A stretch of DNA of 64,000 nt. Source: Halichondria panicea. Lineage: Eukaryota > Porifera > Demospongiae > Suberitida > Halichondriidae. The translations under genes and the position numbers were made by a program. Of the stretch, positions 1 to 11,500 are shown one piece after another. Where the stretch lies: contig NC_087377.1 in NCBI RefSeq assembly GCF_963675165.1, positions 11,084,632-11,148,631 on the forward strand, read 5' to 3'. Positions within the stretch are counted from its first letter, which is position 1, and each line of letters opens with the position of its first letter. Under the pieces are notes generated by a model that did not search any database, was not told the origin of the DNA, and worked only from the letters and a program-made list of their open reading frames with translations.

Positions 1-388
1 ATATACCGGCCATTTGGCTTGGCACGGAATGCTAGCTATATGTTTACTGCACAAAACTCACCCTGAAGTACGGCCACTCGCTATTCCGTTTACCGGCCAG
101 TGCTGGCTGTCCCAAACAGGGTTTTCAATGTAATTTTATATGTGTATTACGGCCGGATATGACGTTTTGGGTGTGGTTTAGCAAATAAAATTGAATTACA
201 CTTAAATATATAGAGAACAAAATGATTCATTATCCTACATTATCCTCGAGACAAGAACCGCAAAAGTAGTCATTAGATTCGAGGTAAGGTCGTTTTTAAG
301 CCGCGGCTATTTCCTGAGCTGCAGCCACCTCGCTATTCCGGCCAAGCTGCATGGTCCCAAGGGTGACCAGATTAACGAGAGTCTACTG
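1..388 (+). mobile_element. TA-flanked MITE (family 1), cut by window edge
   Basis: This closely matches the complete element at 55814-56228, so the window begins about 45 bp inside it. The right end reads ...ACGAGAGTCTACTG and is followed by TA, the target duplication typical of Tc1/mariner/pogo elements. It encodes no protein. It lies in an intron or upstream of the first visible exon of gene A. Other relatives lie near 23325 (inverted) and, truncated, at about 17470 and 35040. Confidence 0.7.
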
Positions 389-562
389 TATAGTATGTCA
401 GCAGCTACAGGATCATCCATGCATGGTTGTGTCATTCAAAGCCACTGACACTATAAATTATACCGTGTGCATGCATGAATGCCATTTCATATGCCATTTC
501 ATACTTAAAGCTGGTCATTTCATACTTAAAGCTGGTTATTACTCAGTAATTCTACTATACAG

Positions 563-3500
563 GTGCCTATGATGTTCAGTCTATTCAGAGTTCTATTCGC
601 TCTGGGACTATAGCCGTCACATGCAGTTTCACAATTGGGTCAGTGGCAAGTAGTTGTATTGTAAGGATATGTGAGGTTATCAATGGAAACGTATCGATGA
701 TGTGCCAAGATCTCCCTGTTCCGAGAAATCTTTCCGCTTCTGAAACAACTCAAGAGCTCAATGGTGTACAGCCAGGTGTCTATGCGATTGTAGGTGTCAC
801 AGTGAATAGTGGTGGGGAAATGATTCCTTTCACTAGTGGAGATTTGAGGTTCCTTCAACTTCAGAGCATTGACTTCACAGGTGGTAAGTTAATTATACTT
901 GCATGCATATTAACTTTGTGGGAATGTATTAGTTGTGCTTGCATGCATGTGACTGTATGAGGGGGGAATTATCGTGAATGATTATGCTAAGTGAACACTC
1001 ATTCTATTTATTTTTTCAAGAACTGCTGAGCTCTCCAACACGTCTCAATATTTCCGACTCCGAGGAATCTATTCGAAGATTGAGCTGGACACCACCACCA
1101 ACACTATACCTGATCGGTATCATCAGCTACAATGTTTGCTCTTCAATCTTGAATGAGGTGTCTTGCAATGATGTCCAAGGAACAGAATTATCATTTTTAA
1201 ACATCAGAATTGGGATTGAGTTTTCTGTTGCCGCAGTTAATGTGGTTGGTGAAGGCAATGCTAGCACTATCAATCATGAGCCTTGTGACTCTACAACAGG
1301 TGAGTTCATTCATTTTCTACAGTCATGTATAGACTTTTGATTGACCTCTCAATGTAGCACCTACTCAAGTTGATGGAGATTTTGTTACAAGTGATATCTC
1401 TCTGCAATCTAGTGGGACTACTCCCTCTGTTACTTTCTCCTTTGGAAAAGTGAGTCATTATTATTTTACTAAAGATCTTGTCTATAATTATACAAAAACG
1501 TACTATATTTGTTGCCTTTTGACCTCTGAGATCAAAGGAATAGCAGTGCCTGTATATGCCATAAATTATTGCACTGTGGTCAGCCTGTATATGGCATACA
1601 GAAAATTGACCTTTCGGTGAAGTGCCCCACCCAATCATTGCTTTTATAGTGCACACTGAATGAGACACTTGTGGTTCCTGTGGGAAATTTACCAGACAGC
1701 ATATGCATGGTTTCGATCCAGTTACTATTTCAATATTGTGATTCCATGCAGTCACCAAAAACGACCAAATTATCATCCGTATCTACGCATTCTATGCAGG
1801 TTTCTATAAGCAAAAAATGGTTTTCAAATTAGTTATTACATGTATGGCAATTCGTGCCACAACTTGCTGTTTATTTGGCCCGGTAGTAGATTGTGGTCAA
1901 GGGCCTTTACATAGCCATGTAATAACTATTACGTACTCCTCACTCCTCAGAGACCGGTTATAAAAAAATTTGCAATAATTGTGCTAGGATTGGCCAGGGA
2001 AAACACCAAAAAGCGTCAAAACAAAAATTCGGCGAGAGCATAACTCCAATCAGTTACGGCGTCATTCACATGTACATTTTTCGCAAATGCTTTTATTAAT
2101 TTTTTTGCTGGTACAGTAGAACCTAGATTATCCGGACACCTTGGTTCCAGAAGCAGGCGGGATAAGTGAATATGCCGGATAATCGAATAGATAAACCACG
2201 CCTTGATCCACCCACTTTATTGATAATTAGCAGTGCCACATGGTTGTCTGGGCATGCGCAGAAGATAAGCAAGCATGTCTCCATGGAAACAGCTGTAACG
2301 CGCATGTGCATTTGAGGGACACGCCCATTTTTTAATCTGATTTAAAAAAATGCCAAGCCGGATAATCGAGGTTCTGGATAATGGAGGGCCGGATAATCGA
2401 GGTTCTACTGTAGTTTTTTATATGGCCAGTCCTACAGTAGAGTACAGATTAAAGTTTCTGTTTTGAAAGCTAAATAGATTGCACTCAAAAATCCGTTTCC
2501 GCCTACGCACGTACTACGCTGCGGCTTCATGGTTACATTGATTACAATCACAGCATGCATGCATGTATAGCAATTGCCTTGATTCCAAATGGTGGCCAAT
2601 CCTAGCAACCTTTCACATGGCGAATTTTTTTCATCACAGAAGTACAATAATGAAATTCGTAAGAAGAACTTCAAAAAGTAGTAGAAGAGAAGACAGGGCT
2701 GTAATAAACATGATGTAGATCAGTGGCGTAAGAAGGGCTGCTAGAGCCCCCCCCCCACATGTCTAGGCTATTATAATTATAGAGATGACTATCAAGCTGC
2801 AATATGTAGATAGCCGTACTTTTTTCCATTAAAAAAACTATAGAGCCCCCCATTGAGAAATTGCTTCCTATGCCACTGTTATTATTCAAGCTTTATACAT
2901 GTATACAGTCACTGTGTGAGGGGATGATATAAAAAGAAAGAAGGGCGTAGCTTGACGAGTTGTGAGCCACGCCCTTCTTTCTTATTATGTAGTGAGATAC
3001 ATTGTGTACAAGCTTGTTGGAAGTTATCGAACGAGTTTTTTTACTCGAAGCATTCTGGGTAGCAACTATAGATTTACTGCATGGGTTATGTCAAAGTTGT
3101 CATGTATGCATTTCACGAAGAACATACGTAATTCGAGCCAGTACGTACGATAAGTCTATATCTTTGTAGTTCATATCCCGTGGTTTTACGTTGGGTTTTT
3201 TCGAGGCGAGTTACGTCTTGTAGACAAGTATAGGTTTGGATGCCACACTTGAGAACAGTATATGTGAAGTGTTAACGTTAAGTAGAGAAGTCTTTTGGGA
3301 CACTCCAGGTGTAAGTGCTGAAATAGCACGTCTATAGAGAATAGTATACTATAATTATATATGCATGCTTTGGAACAGATTGCGTTGTAGGTGTTGATCC
3401 ATGAAAGTTTACTTGTATAGTTGTCAAAACAAAAACAAATGTGGAACGCTTCACGAATTTGCATGTCATCCTTGCGCACATGCATGCAGTGTATAAGAAT

Positions 3501-6294
3501 TATAGTTATGATAACACAGTCATGCACGTTAACGTATAGAAGTACTTTGAAGTGCTGTTTTGCAATAGCATGGCTCTATATATACATGTACGCTTATATT
3601 CGAGAATGCGCCTATAATGCAGTCATTTTCGAGCCCCATCGGATGTCTCTGTGATGAGAGCTGACTCGTAAGCTAGCTAGAAAACAAGCAAGCAAGGCAA
3701 GCAGGCAACCCTAAACTGGATCTATATCATACTATTATGTTACAGTTCATTTTACAGTTTATTTTACAACATACAAAAACGTTTTTAAGAAAATATCAAG
3801 GCGGATAATCGAGGTTCCTGATATAAGTGGTTTTTCACCCATGCACCTATTATGCTACTATACTATAATTATTATTTCTCAAACTGATTTTTAGGAGTCT
3901 AAAATTGAGTGTGAGTCACAGAATAAATTAGGATCTCAGGAACAACGAACACAACTGACTTTCGTATATTAGTAACCATTCTATTGCAGGTTGTATAGTC
4001 GCTTGGAAACCCTGTGCAAAATTAAACATCCTATAGAGATGGCTGTACGTGGAGATAGTGCTTGTCAAAAAATTACTCATTTACTTATATAGTCATGCAG
4101 CCAGACAGAGTGCGGTGAAATGTGGAAATAGTGCAATATTTATTTTTAAAATGACAAGTACAAACATGACTAAAGGCTAAATAATTAAACTATCTGAGCC
4201 AAGTGTCTTGATATGTGCATGGCTTTTTCTTACAGAGATGAGTCAAATATTGCGAAACACATGCAAACGTGCAAATGCAAACACATGCAAATTCCTATGT
4301 AAACTATTCTGCCTATTGAATGTGTACTTGTTATAAGTCTTACTTATATGCAGGGAGGTGGAGAGTCCAATTGTTTTAACCTGTATCGGATTGAAGCATC
4401 ACCGTCCAATCAAGGCACTCCCCTAATCCAGAAACCAAGGATCCCAACAGTGAGTGGAGGGGAGGACATTTCTGTCAGTGTGACTTCTGGCCTTGTGAGA
4501 AACACAGTCTACAGCGTCAACATTGTATCAGTGAACGTCAATGGAGAGAATTCTTCAGTGAAAGACATACAATTCAGTAAGTCAAGTCAGAGTCAGTATA
4601 AAATTAGTAAAGTGCTGAGTCAGCAACCCATCACAGCTTTTCTGGTTGGGTGGGGCTCATTGCTGACTCAGCACTTTACTTTTGTCAGGCACAAACAACT
4701 CTATATAGCTCAGCTTTGCAAGGTTTACTGGCACCGCATCATGTACTGTACTCTATCTAGATTGAGCCCATAGCAGTATGTGTATAGTTAACTCTAGCTA
4801 TGTAGTTTTGGAAATAGATTACACTCGCCGAAAATCGAATTATTGGTTTTTTTCTAGTGATCATAGCTCCGACTGGAAGCGACTCAAATTTTCGCTGACT
4901 TATTGGTGTGTGCAGTTAGTCTTCACTAAAATTAATAGTCAACATGTGGCATTTAGTTACTGCTCATGCTCAAACTCTTCATTCTGGGTGGGCGTATAAT
5001 CGAGTCAAAATACCCTTGTGCGAAAGAACTTCAAAGCAAAAGAGGGGATGGGCATTTATTCAAGATGGGTTTATTTTCGCAAGGGTACGGTATACGCACT
5101 TTTAGCTGACGATTATTGACGTCTGACGAAATTCGGTAGTCTATATACTCTAGTACTAAACACTGAGTCTTGTTTTTTGCACAGCTATTTAATACTGCAC
5201 AGTGAAAATCTTGTGCATCATGTTGACCTTTGACCCAATTATACGCATGCCAATATATAGTGGGCGCTTCTACGACAGGCAAAAGTAGGGGATGGGTGAT
5301 TATTCGATATGGGGCGGTTCGACGGTTTACTACGGTACTACTGCATTATTGTATATCACACTCCTCTCGGTTCTATCTTTATTATCATGTCATCAGCCAA
5401 CAGTTGATATATAGTTAGACACCATTGGTGTATATAGATAACTGTGTTCTTAAAGTAACAGCAGCTAGGTTATAATATCTTTGAAAGTCAGTCTATATAC
5501 CGTGTGCATGAATGCATTTAATATTTTAGCCGGTTACTCAGTGATTCTACTACAGGTGCCTATGATGTTCAGTCTATTCAAGGTAATTCTCCTCGCCCTG
5601 GGGCAATAGCCATCACATGTAGTTTCACAATTGGATCAGTAGCAAGTAGTTGTATTGTGAGGATATGTGAGGTCGTCAATGGAAACGTATCAATGATGTG
5701 TCAAGATCTGTCTGTTCCGAGAAATCCTTCCTCTTCTGAAGCAACTCAAGAGCTTAATAATCTACAGCCAGGTGTCTATGCGATTGTAGGTGTCACAGTG
5801 AATAGTAGTGTGGAATTGATTCCTTTCACTAGTGGAGATTTAATGTTCCTTCAGCTTCAGAACATTAACGTTACAGAAGAATCACCAACCACCCCCACAA
5901 TGGCTACTGAAGTCACATCAGGTAGTTGCATGTTAACTTTATGAGAGTGTATTGTGTAACTATATCCAAAGAGGGGGGCATCGTGAATGTGATATAATTG
6001 TTTACATAAACCTGTCACTGTGCAGATTCCATTGGGGACTCTTCAGCCAATGCGGGTATAGCAGGTGAGCAGTTGGTGCTACAATTATAATTCCATTAGC
6101 ATGCAAGTATAATTAAATCTTGTTACACAGCTGGAGTTGTTGGAGGAATCATAGGTTTTGTTTGTATTGGCTGCATATCCACAATGGCTGTTGGAGCTAT
6201 CCTCAAAATGATATCTTCTAAAAGAAGAGTGAAAAAACCAGTTGACGAAAATATAAATCCTCAACTTCATCCCAATGAAGTGCACTTCAGTTAA
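563..6294 (+). CDS. Gene A: FN3-repeat type I membrane protein with short tail (5' end outside window)
   Basis: Exons read from frame and GT-AG sites: 563-883, 1021-1299, 1358-1449, 4354-4576, 5556-5921, 6026-6064, 6131-6294 (stop TAA). All junctions are phase 1 except the phase-0 split inside the second FN3 domain. About 493 residues are visible. Order: an FN3-like module with paired cysteines (SSCIVRICEV), a second FN3 module (LSWTPPP), a third split over two exons (CFNLYRIEA), another copy of the first module, a short stalk, then a transmembrane helix (GVVGGIIGFVCIGCISTMAV). The cytoplasmic tail is about 30 residues, basic (KRRVKKP), has no tyrosine and ends in HFS. The signal peptide must lie upstream. 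It is a clear paralogue of gene B but lacks B's long signalling tail. It may be an adhesion protein or a short-tailed partner receptor. FN3 assignment rests on fold-like patterns, not a profile search. Confidence 0.78.
2114..2410 (+). mobile_element. Pogo/Tigger-like MITE with TA target duplication
   Basis: A 297-bp element with inverted ends CAGTAGAACCTAGATTATCC and its near complement ...ATAATCGAGGTTCTACTG, flanked by TA on both sides. No transposase is present. A fragment of the same end (GGATAATCGAGGTTCC) sits near 3803. Confidence 0.85.
2721..2878 (+). mobile_element. CAGTGGCG-type MITE
   Basis: Inverted ends CAGTGGCGTAAGAAG and CTTCCTATGCCACTG enclose 158 bp with C/G runs. A partial relative is at about 23211-23247, and a longer relative with ends CAGGGGCGTAGG is at 44553-44943. 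Confidence 0.6.
2934..2983. repeat. Short hairpin
   Basis: Perfect 15-bp arms AAGAAAGAAGGGCGT and ACGCCCTTCTTTCTT are separated by 20 bp. It lies within the intron of gene A. Confidence 0.7.
3580..3720 (+). repeat. Dispersed repeat, inverted copy near 19.4-19.56 kb
   Basis: About 140 bp, including GCGCCTATAATGCAGTCATT and the AAGCAAGCAAGGCAAGCAGG run, recur in opposite orientation at about 19410-19560. No coding content is seen. Confidence 0.6.
4606..4680. repeat. 75-bp hairpin just after an exon of gene A
   Basis: Arms AGTAAAGTGCTGAGTCAGCA and TGCTGACTCAGCACTTTACT are perfect inverted repeats 30 bp downstream of the donor site ending at 4576. It is probably a very small foldback transposon. 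A hairpin this near the donor could affect splicing. Confidence 0.75.
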
Positions 6295-6805
6295 GAAATG
6301 AAGCGTAGGATACAACAGGCAAACACACCCCCATTTGTATGACACTGCCAGCACATATACACAATGTGTGCTGAAATGAACATTATAATCAAGCATTGCA
6401 AAGTTCTTTCAGATATGTACGTCATGTAGATATAATTATATTTTACATTGTAATCTATGGTCAACATCCTGTGTGCAAGCATGCAGGGCTGGTTATTATT
6501 ATATAGGCTAGCTGGTATATATAAAATTATATACAGTATGGGAGGAAAGCTTATAATACTAGACTCAAACAACATGCAGTCCACCCGTCACGCCAGCATA
6601 ATTATCAACTCATTGCCCTGACTGCATGATAATCACATGACACATGCATCCACTGTTTGTAATGTATATAATTATCTCTATCTAATCGTACCTTTCTTTG
6701 AGAGAATGCTCAATAATTTATTGTTTAGTTAGTTTAGTTCACTCTTGGCCAGTCAATACTGTATTGCATGCCTAAAAGTGTCAGGCAGTCCGTACAGTTT
6801 CCATT
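6295..6805. other. 3' flank of gene A, no gene seen
   Basis: AT-rich sequence without coding exons. No clear AATAAA signal was found within the first 150 bp after the stop. Confidence 0.5.
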
Positions 6806-7066
6806 TTGGTGTGTCCGTACAATCCCAGTCACCCTGCAATCTATCCGGTGTGTTCGGAGGATCCCAGATCACCCTGCTATATATCTATCCGTTGTGTTCT
6901 GAGGAATACAGGTCACCCTACTAGCAATATTCGTTGCGTTCGGAGGATCCCCAGGTCCCAGGTCACCCTGCGATTTACATCCATTGTGTTTGGAGGATCC
7001 CCAGTTCATGTCATCTTGCTATTTATATCCGGTGTGTTCAGAGGATCCCAGGTCACCTTGCTAGGA
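6806..7066 (+). repeat. Tandem repeat, about 60-bp unit
   Basis: About four to five diverged units share the core GTGTTCGGAGGATCCCAGGT and CACCCTGC. Period and spacers vary because of small indels. It is not a CRISPR array, since the units are contiguous and diverged. Confidence 0.75.
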
Positions 7067-7098
7067 GACAACGATCATGAAAGGTATTTTGGGACATA

Positions 7099-7270
7099 CG
7101 GTGGAACCCCTCTATAACGGACACCTTTGAGGAAAAATTTTTTTGACTTTATACGGAGGTGGCCTTTGTTGAGAGGTTGTTTTGTACACAAACTGTTCAT
7201 TTGGGACCTGGCCGTTATATAGCAGCAGGCCTTTATTCGGAGGTGGTACGTTGTTAACAGAGGTTCCGAT
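7099..7270 (-). mobile_element. MITE family 4 copy (GGAACCTCTGTTAACA type)
   Basis: The reverse complement matches 18076-18250 over most of its length (for example AAACAACCTCTCAACA, AATAAAGGCC). The ends are decayed. This copy lacks the nested hairpin found in the 18 kb copy. Confidence 0.65.
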
Positions 7271-7633
7271 CCATGCAATAAAAGTTAATTGACTACTCCT
7301 GAAAAATAAGGTAAAATAAGTGGTCTGCAAGACAAGTTTGGAGAAATCCAATTAGTGACTTACATTCAAGGTAGTGTATATATACAGGAATTTCTATGTA
7401 AAAAGACAAAGCAAATAAAAGGTAAAGGGTACAAAAATAAAATGAAAGTGTATAATACACTTATTTTGGACTTTACCTTTCATTTCAGCTTTAAACTGAA
7501 CCATGCATTGTATACATTCAATCAGGAGTGCATGAATAATGCATAGTTCAGTTTATTGCATTGTGGAGGTGGGCCTGGATCCGACATCACCAGGTCTATA
7601 GCCCCAGATCTAAAGGGGTGTCCACATGACAAT

Positions 7634-8345
7634 CTAAACCCCCGGCCTAATGGCTTGAATGGATGAGCGAAGGAGGGTCGGCAATGGAGTCAGCATATAG
7701 TGTACTGCTGTAAGATTGGTCCCATTTTATGATCGTAGCATAGAGGCAAGTCTCTTAATTGTAGAAGGTTGTTGCTTCGTAAGCTAAGCCTCCTGTTGCA
7801 GATAGTAAATAGTGGGGAGAAGGATGCCTGTTCATAGGCCCCTTTTTTATTATTAATTCATGTTTGCGGTTGACTGTTTGAGGGTCGGCGTGTCTGTTGG
7901 ATGCGCATGCATGCATGTGATGTGGGTAAAATACCCTAACATTGAAATAGGTTCTTTCAAAGGAGCCTCCCCATATACTCCATTGGCTGCAATGTCTATA
8001 GGCGTGCACCCGGTTGTGTGTTGGCACTTGCTCCTGCGAGGTTCTCCTCGGTAACCGGTAATAGTTCAGGTTCAATGCACACGTTTCGGACCTCACTAAG
8101 AAGATATCTAGTTAAGTCTCAGATCGGATCTCATTATACCGAATGGACGGAAGCCACCCTTCGCACATGAGAGAGCGTGTTCTATACTGCATGTGAAAGA
8201 AGAACCACAGGCACATATTTCTTTGGGGTGACCGGTCCAACCATAGCGCAGGGATAGGGCATCTCTAAAGGCTTGTTTATGGAGGGTGAAGCTGTGGGCT
8301 TTGAGCGGTAGGGTGGTTAGCCATGATGATGCACCCTGAGTGACA
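7634..8345 (-). pseudogene. Remnant of C-terminal ORF of a reverse-transcriptase-type mobile element
   Basis: Read on the minus strand, three consecutive blocks can be recognised despite stops and frameshifts: an SWLTTLPLKAHSFTLHKQAF / LRYGWTG block, an HALSCAKGGFRPFG block, then YFNVRVFYPH, LLSATGGLAYEATTFYN and RLASML / LLRSSIQAIRPGV. This order is typical of a C-terminal region that follows the reverse transcriptase in elements common in sponge and cnidarian genomes. That link is from memory and needs a search. The sequence is more GC-rich than its surroundings. It has stops at the junctions and is not functional. It ends about 185 bp upstream of the start of gene B. Confidence 0.65.
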
Positions 8346-8530
8346 CTTTAACATCTTTGCATGTTGGTGGAAAGTTTGATGCCGTAATTTTAGCGCATGC
8401 ACAAATAAGGTTAATCTATTACTAATCAATTTTTGTTAGCTTCCTGTGATGTGGTTTAATTGCATAGCCACATGGAACGCTTACAGAAAGCAGTGTGTCT
8501 ATCAGTGTAGCAACTAGCAAGAGAGTGAAC

Positions 8531-11500
8531 ATGATGAAAATAAGACTTATTCTTCTCCTATGGACTGTGCTTTCCTTCTCTGGAAATAGTGCACTAGCAC
8601 AGACAGCTCCTACTGCTGTCCTCAACCCAGCAGAAGGTGTCAATGCAAGTCTAGGATCCACTGTTACCTTCACTTGCATCATTGATGGCACAGATGATGT
8701 TCTGTGGATAGTAGACGGAAACTCAGATCCCACAGTACAACGTGAGATGGGGATAACTCAAAACAGAACAGTCGGACAACCTGACGAAACTTTTATCTCT
8801 CGCATTCATGTTTCATCCACGATGGAGAATAATGGTATTGAGATTGTATGCCGTGCAATAGGGACCTTATCGAATGGACAAAGTGAAACAGTCACTCTAT
8901 TTGTCCAAGGACTGCTGAGCTCTCCAACAGCGCTTGGTATTTCCGACTCAGAGGGACCTACTCGGAGATTGAGCTGGACACCACCACCAACACTAGACCT
9001 CACCGATGTCCATCCAGACATTAGCCACTACAATGTATGCTCTTCAATCTTGAATGAGGTGTCTTGCAGAAATGTCGAAGGAACAGAGTTATCATTTTTA
9101 AACATCAGAATGGGGATTGAGTTTTCTGTTTTCGCAGTTAATGTGGTTGGTGAAGGCAATGCTAGCACTATCAATCATGAGCCTTGTGACTCTACAACAG
9201 GTGAGTTCATGTGTATATGTGTGAAAAGTACATTCACTTCTATATGGACTTTGATGAATGTTCGTTGACCTCTCAATGTAGCACCTACTCAAGTTGATGG
9301 AGATCTTGTTACAAGTGATATCTCTCTGCAATCTAGTGGGACTACTCCCTCTGTTACTTTCTCTTTTGGAAAAGTGAGTCATTACTAATACATGCCAAAA
9401 TGTAGAGGTTCCAATCCTCAAAGACAAGATACAAAATTGTATTTTTCTCATGTGCAGGGAGGTGGAGATGCCAATTGTTTTAACCTGTATCGGATTGAAG
9501 CATCGCCGTCCAATCAAGGCACTCCCCTAATCCAGGGACCAATGTTCCCAACAGTGAGTGGAGGGGAGGACAATTCTGTTAGTGTGACTTCTGGCCTTGT
9601 GAGAAACACGGTCTACAGCGTCAGCATTGTATCAGTGAACGTCAATGGAGAGAACCCCTCAAAGGGAGACATACAATTCAGTGAGTATAAGATGATATCG
9701 CTACAGTATTACAGCAGTACGTATATTGATGCAGTATTGATCAGTAACTGTATAGAGATATTCTATTACGCTGGAGTATTGTACAGCCTGTGGGTCTATA
9801 GTGGAATGTTGTTTGGAATTCTATTCCTTTTATGTTTATATGCGGAATGTGTGTGTTAATAGAAACCATGGTGCATGGCTGTGTTTATTTAATGCTCAAT
9901 TGGGTGAGGTGCTAGCAAATGTCATGCATGGGGCATGGCTTATATACAATGAGTATACAGATTCTTTGACTTTGTGTAGTCTTAAAGTAACACCAGGAGA
10001 ATTGTTGTGGTTGGCTACACGACACACTTTTGACTCACAATACATAATAGGGTATTTTCATTAGCTGAGATAATAATTATGAAAGTGCTAACAAAACTTA
10101 ATAGCGTTAAATTGCCACACCATCCATGCGAAAATACCATTCCTCGCCTTCACTAGGTACCTATGATGTCCAGTCTATTCAGAGTTCTACTCGCCCTGGG
10201 GCAATAGCCGTCACATGCAGTTTCACAATTGGCTCAGTAGCAAGTAGTTGTATTGTGAGGATATGTGAAGTTGTCAACGGAAACATATCGACGATGTGCC
10301 AAGATCTCCCTGTTCCGAGAAATCCTTCCGCTTCTGAAACAACTCGAGAGCTTAATAATCTACAGCCAGGTGTCTATGCGATTGTAGGTGTCACAGTGAA
10401 TAGTGGTGGAGAAATGATTCCTTTCACTAGTGGAGACATGACATTCCTTCAACTTCAGAACATGGAAGTTATCGTAGGACCACCAACCACCCCCACAATG
10501 GTCATTGATTTCACAGTTGGTAAGTCATATTCAAAGTGCCTGTGTACATGTGTGTAAATGTACCGATTTGATGTGTATGAAATTTGCGTGTCAATGTGCT
10601 GGTTGTTATGTAGGTATAGTGAATGATTTGATGTACATGTATATTACATTTGCTTGACCTATAAAATTATGTATTATAAATATGTATTTGCAGGTCCCAC
10701 TGGCCAAGTAAATCCCGAATCCAATACTGGTGTCATTGCAGGTGAGCAGTCGTTGATTATCTGTTGATAGTACAGAAAACCCTCGCTAATCCGAATAGAG
10801 CGGGATCTGAAACCATGAAATTTCCGGATTAACAGATGTCATTAGATGACATTAACAAAGACACTTGTGTACATGTATTATGCTATAATTGCCCGAAAGG
10901 GAAGCTGCTATAATTAGAATAGTCTCAACTTTCTCTCCATAAAGTGAGTCTTGTGAGCTCTTTGTTTTCCTTGCAGTGGCCATTGTACTGAGCGAGGTAT
11001 TTAGGACGCGTTATAATAAAATTATTGCTGATTCAGCAAAGCAAGTTTGAGTGCGCATGCGCAATAGTATATTCTACTGACAGACCCTCTTCTTTCATTT
11101 TCGCCATTTTGTCCAGATTAGCGAGAGTTTCACTGTGTATCTATCATTTCTGGGGGATTTAATAATTGTCTTTTGATGATCTAACACTGATTGATTGCTT
11201 TCAGGCAGTGTGATCGGAGCTATTGCAGTGATCATAATTGTGCTCATCGTGATTGTGGTTGTGTTAATTGTCCTTCAACGTCAATCGGACTCGGGCAACA
11301 AAACAGAGGGTGAGTACTATCCCATATCTGTTCCTATTAGCCTCAGTCATCGAGCACCATTACCTTTATCTACTTTTTTAGGTTGATTCAATTAATACCA
11401 CATGCAAACAAACAGAAACCTTATCAATTTCATTCCTTTCCATGTGAAGAACTCACTAAACGATATTAATTTAATCTCCAACACTAGCTAGTATAGTGAT

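Larger units (their letters stand above)
1450..4353 (+). other. Intron of gene A enlarged by insertions
   Basis: The same intron in gene B is only 84 bp (9374-9457), while here it is 2.9 kb. It holds a pogo-like MITE, a CAGTGGCG MITE, a hairpin and a segment repeated near 19.4 kb. I see no coding exon in it. Confidence 0.7.

Noticed and set aside
6806-7117. 103-codon ORF with repeated CSEDPRSPCY-type segments
   Set aside because: It comes from the 60-bp tandem repeat; the frame drifts with indels and there are no splice or signal features.
8495-8530. An N-terminal extension of gene B before the signal peptide
   Set aside because: The upstream codon is GTG, not ATG. The ATG at 8531 directly precedes a good signal peptide.
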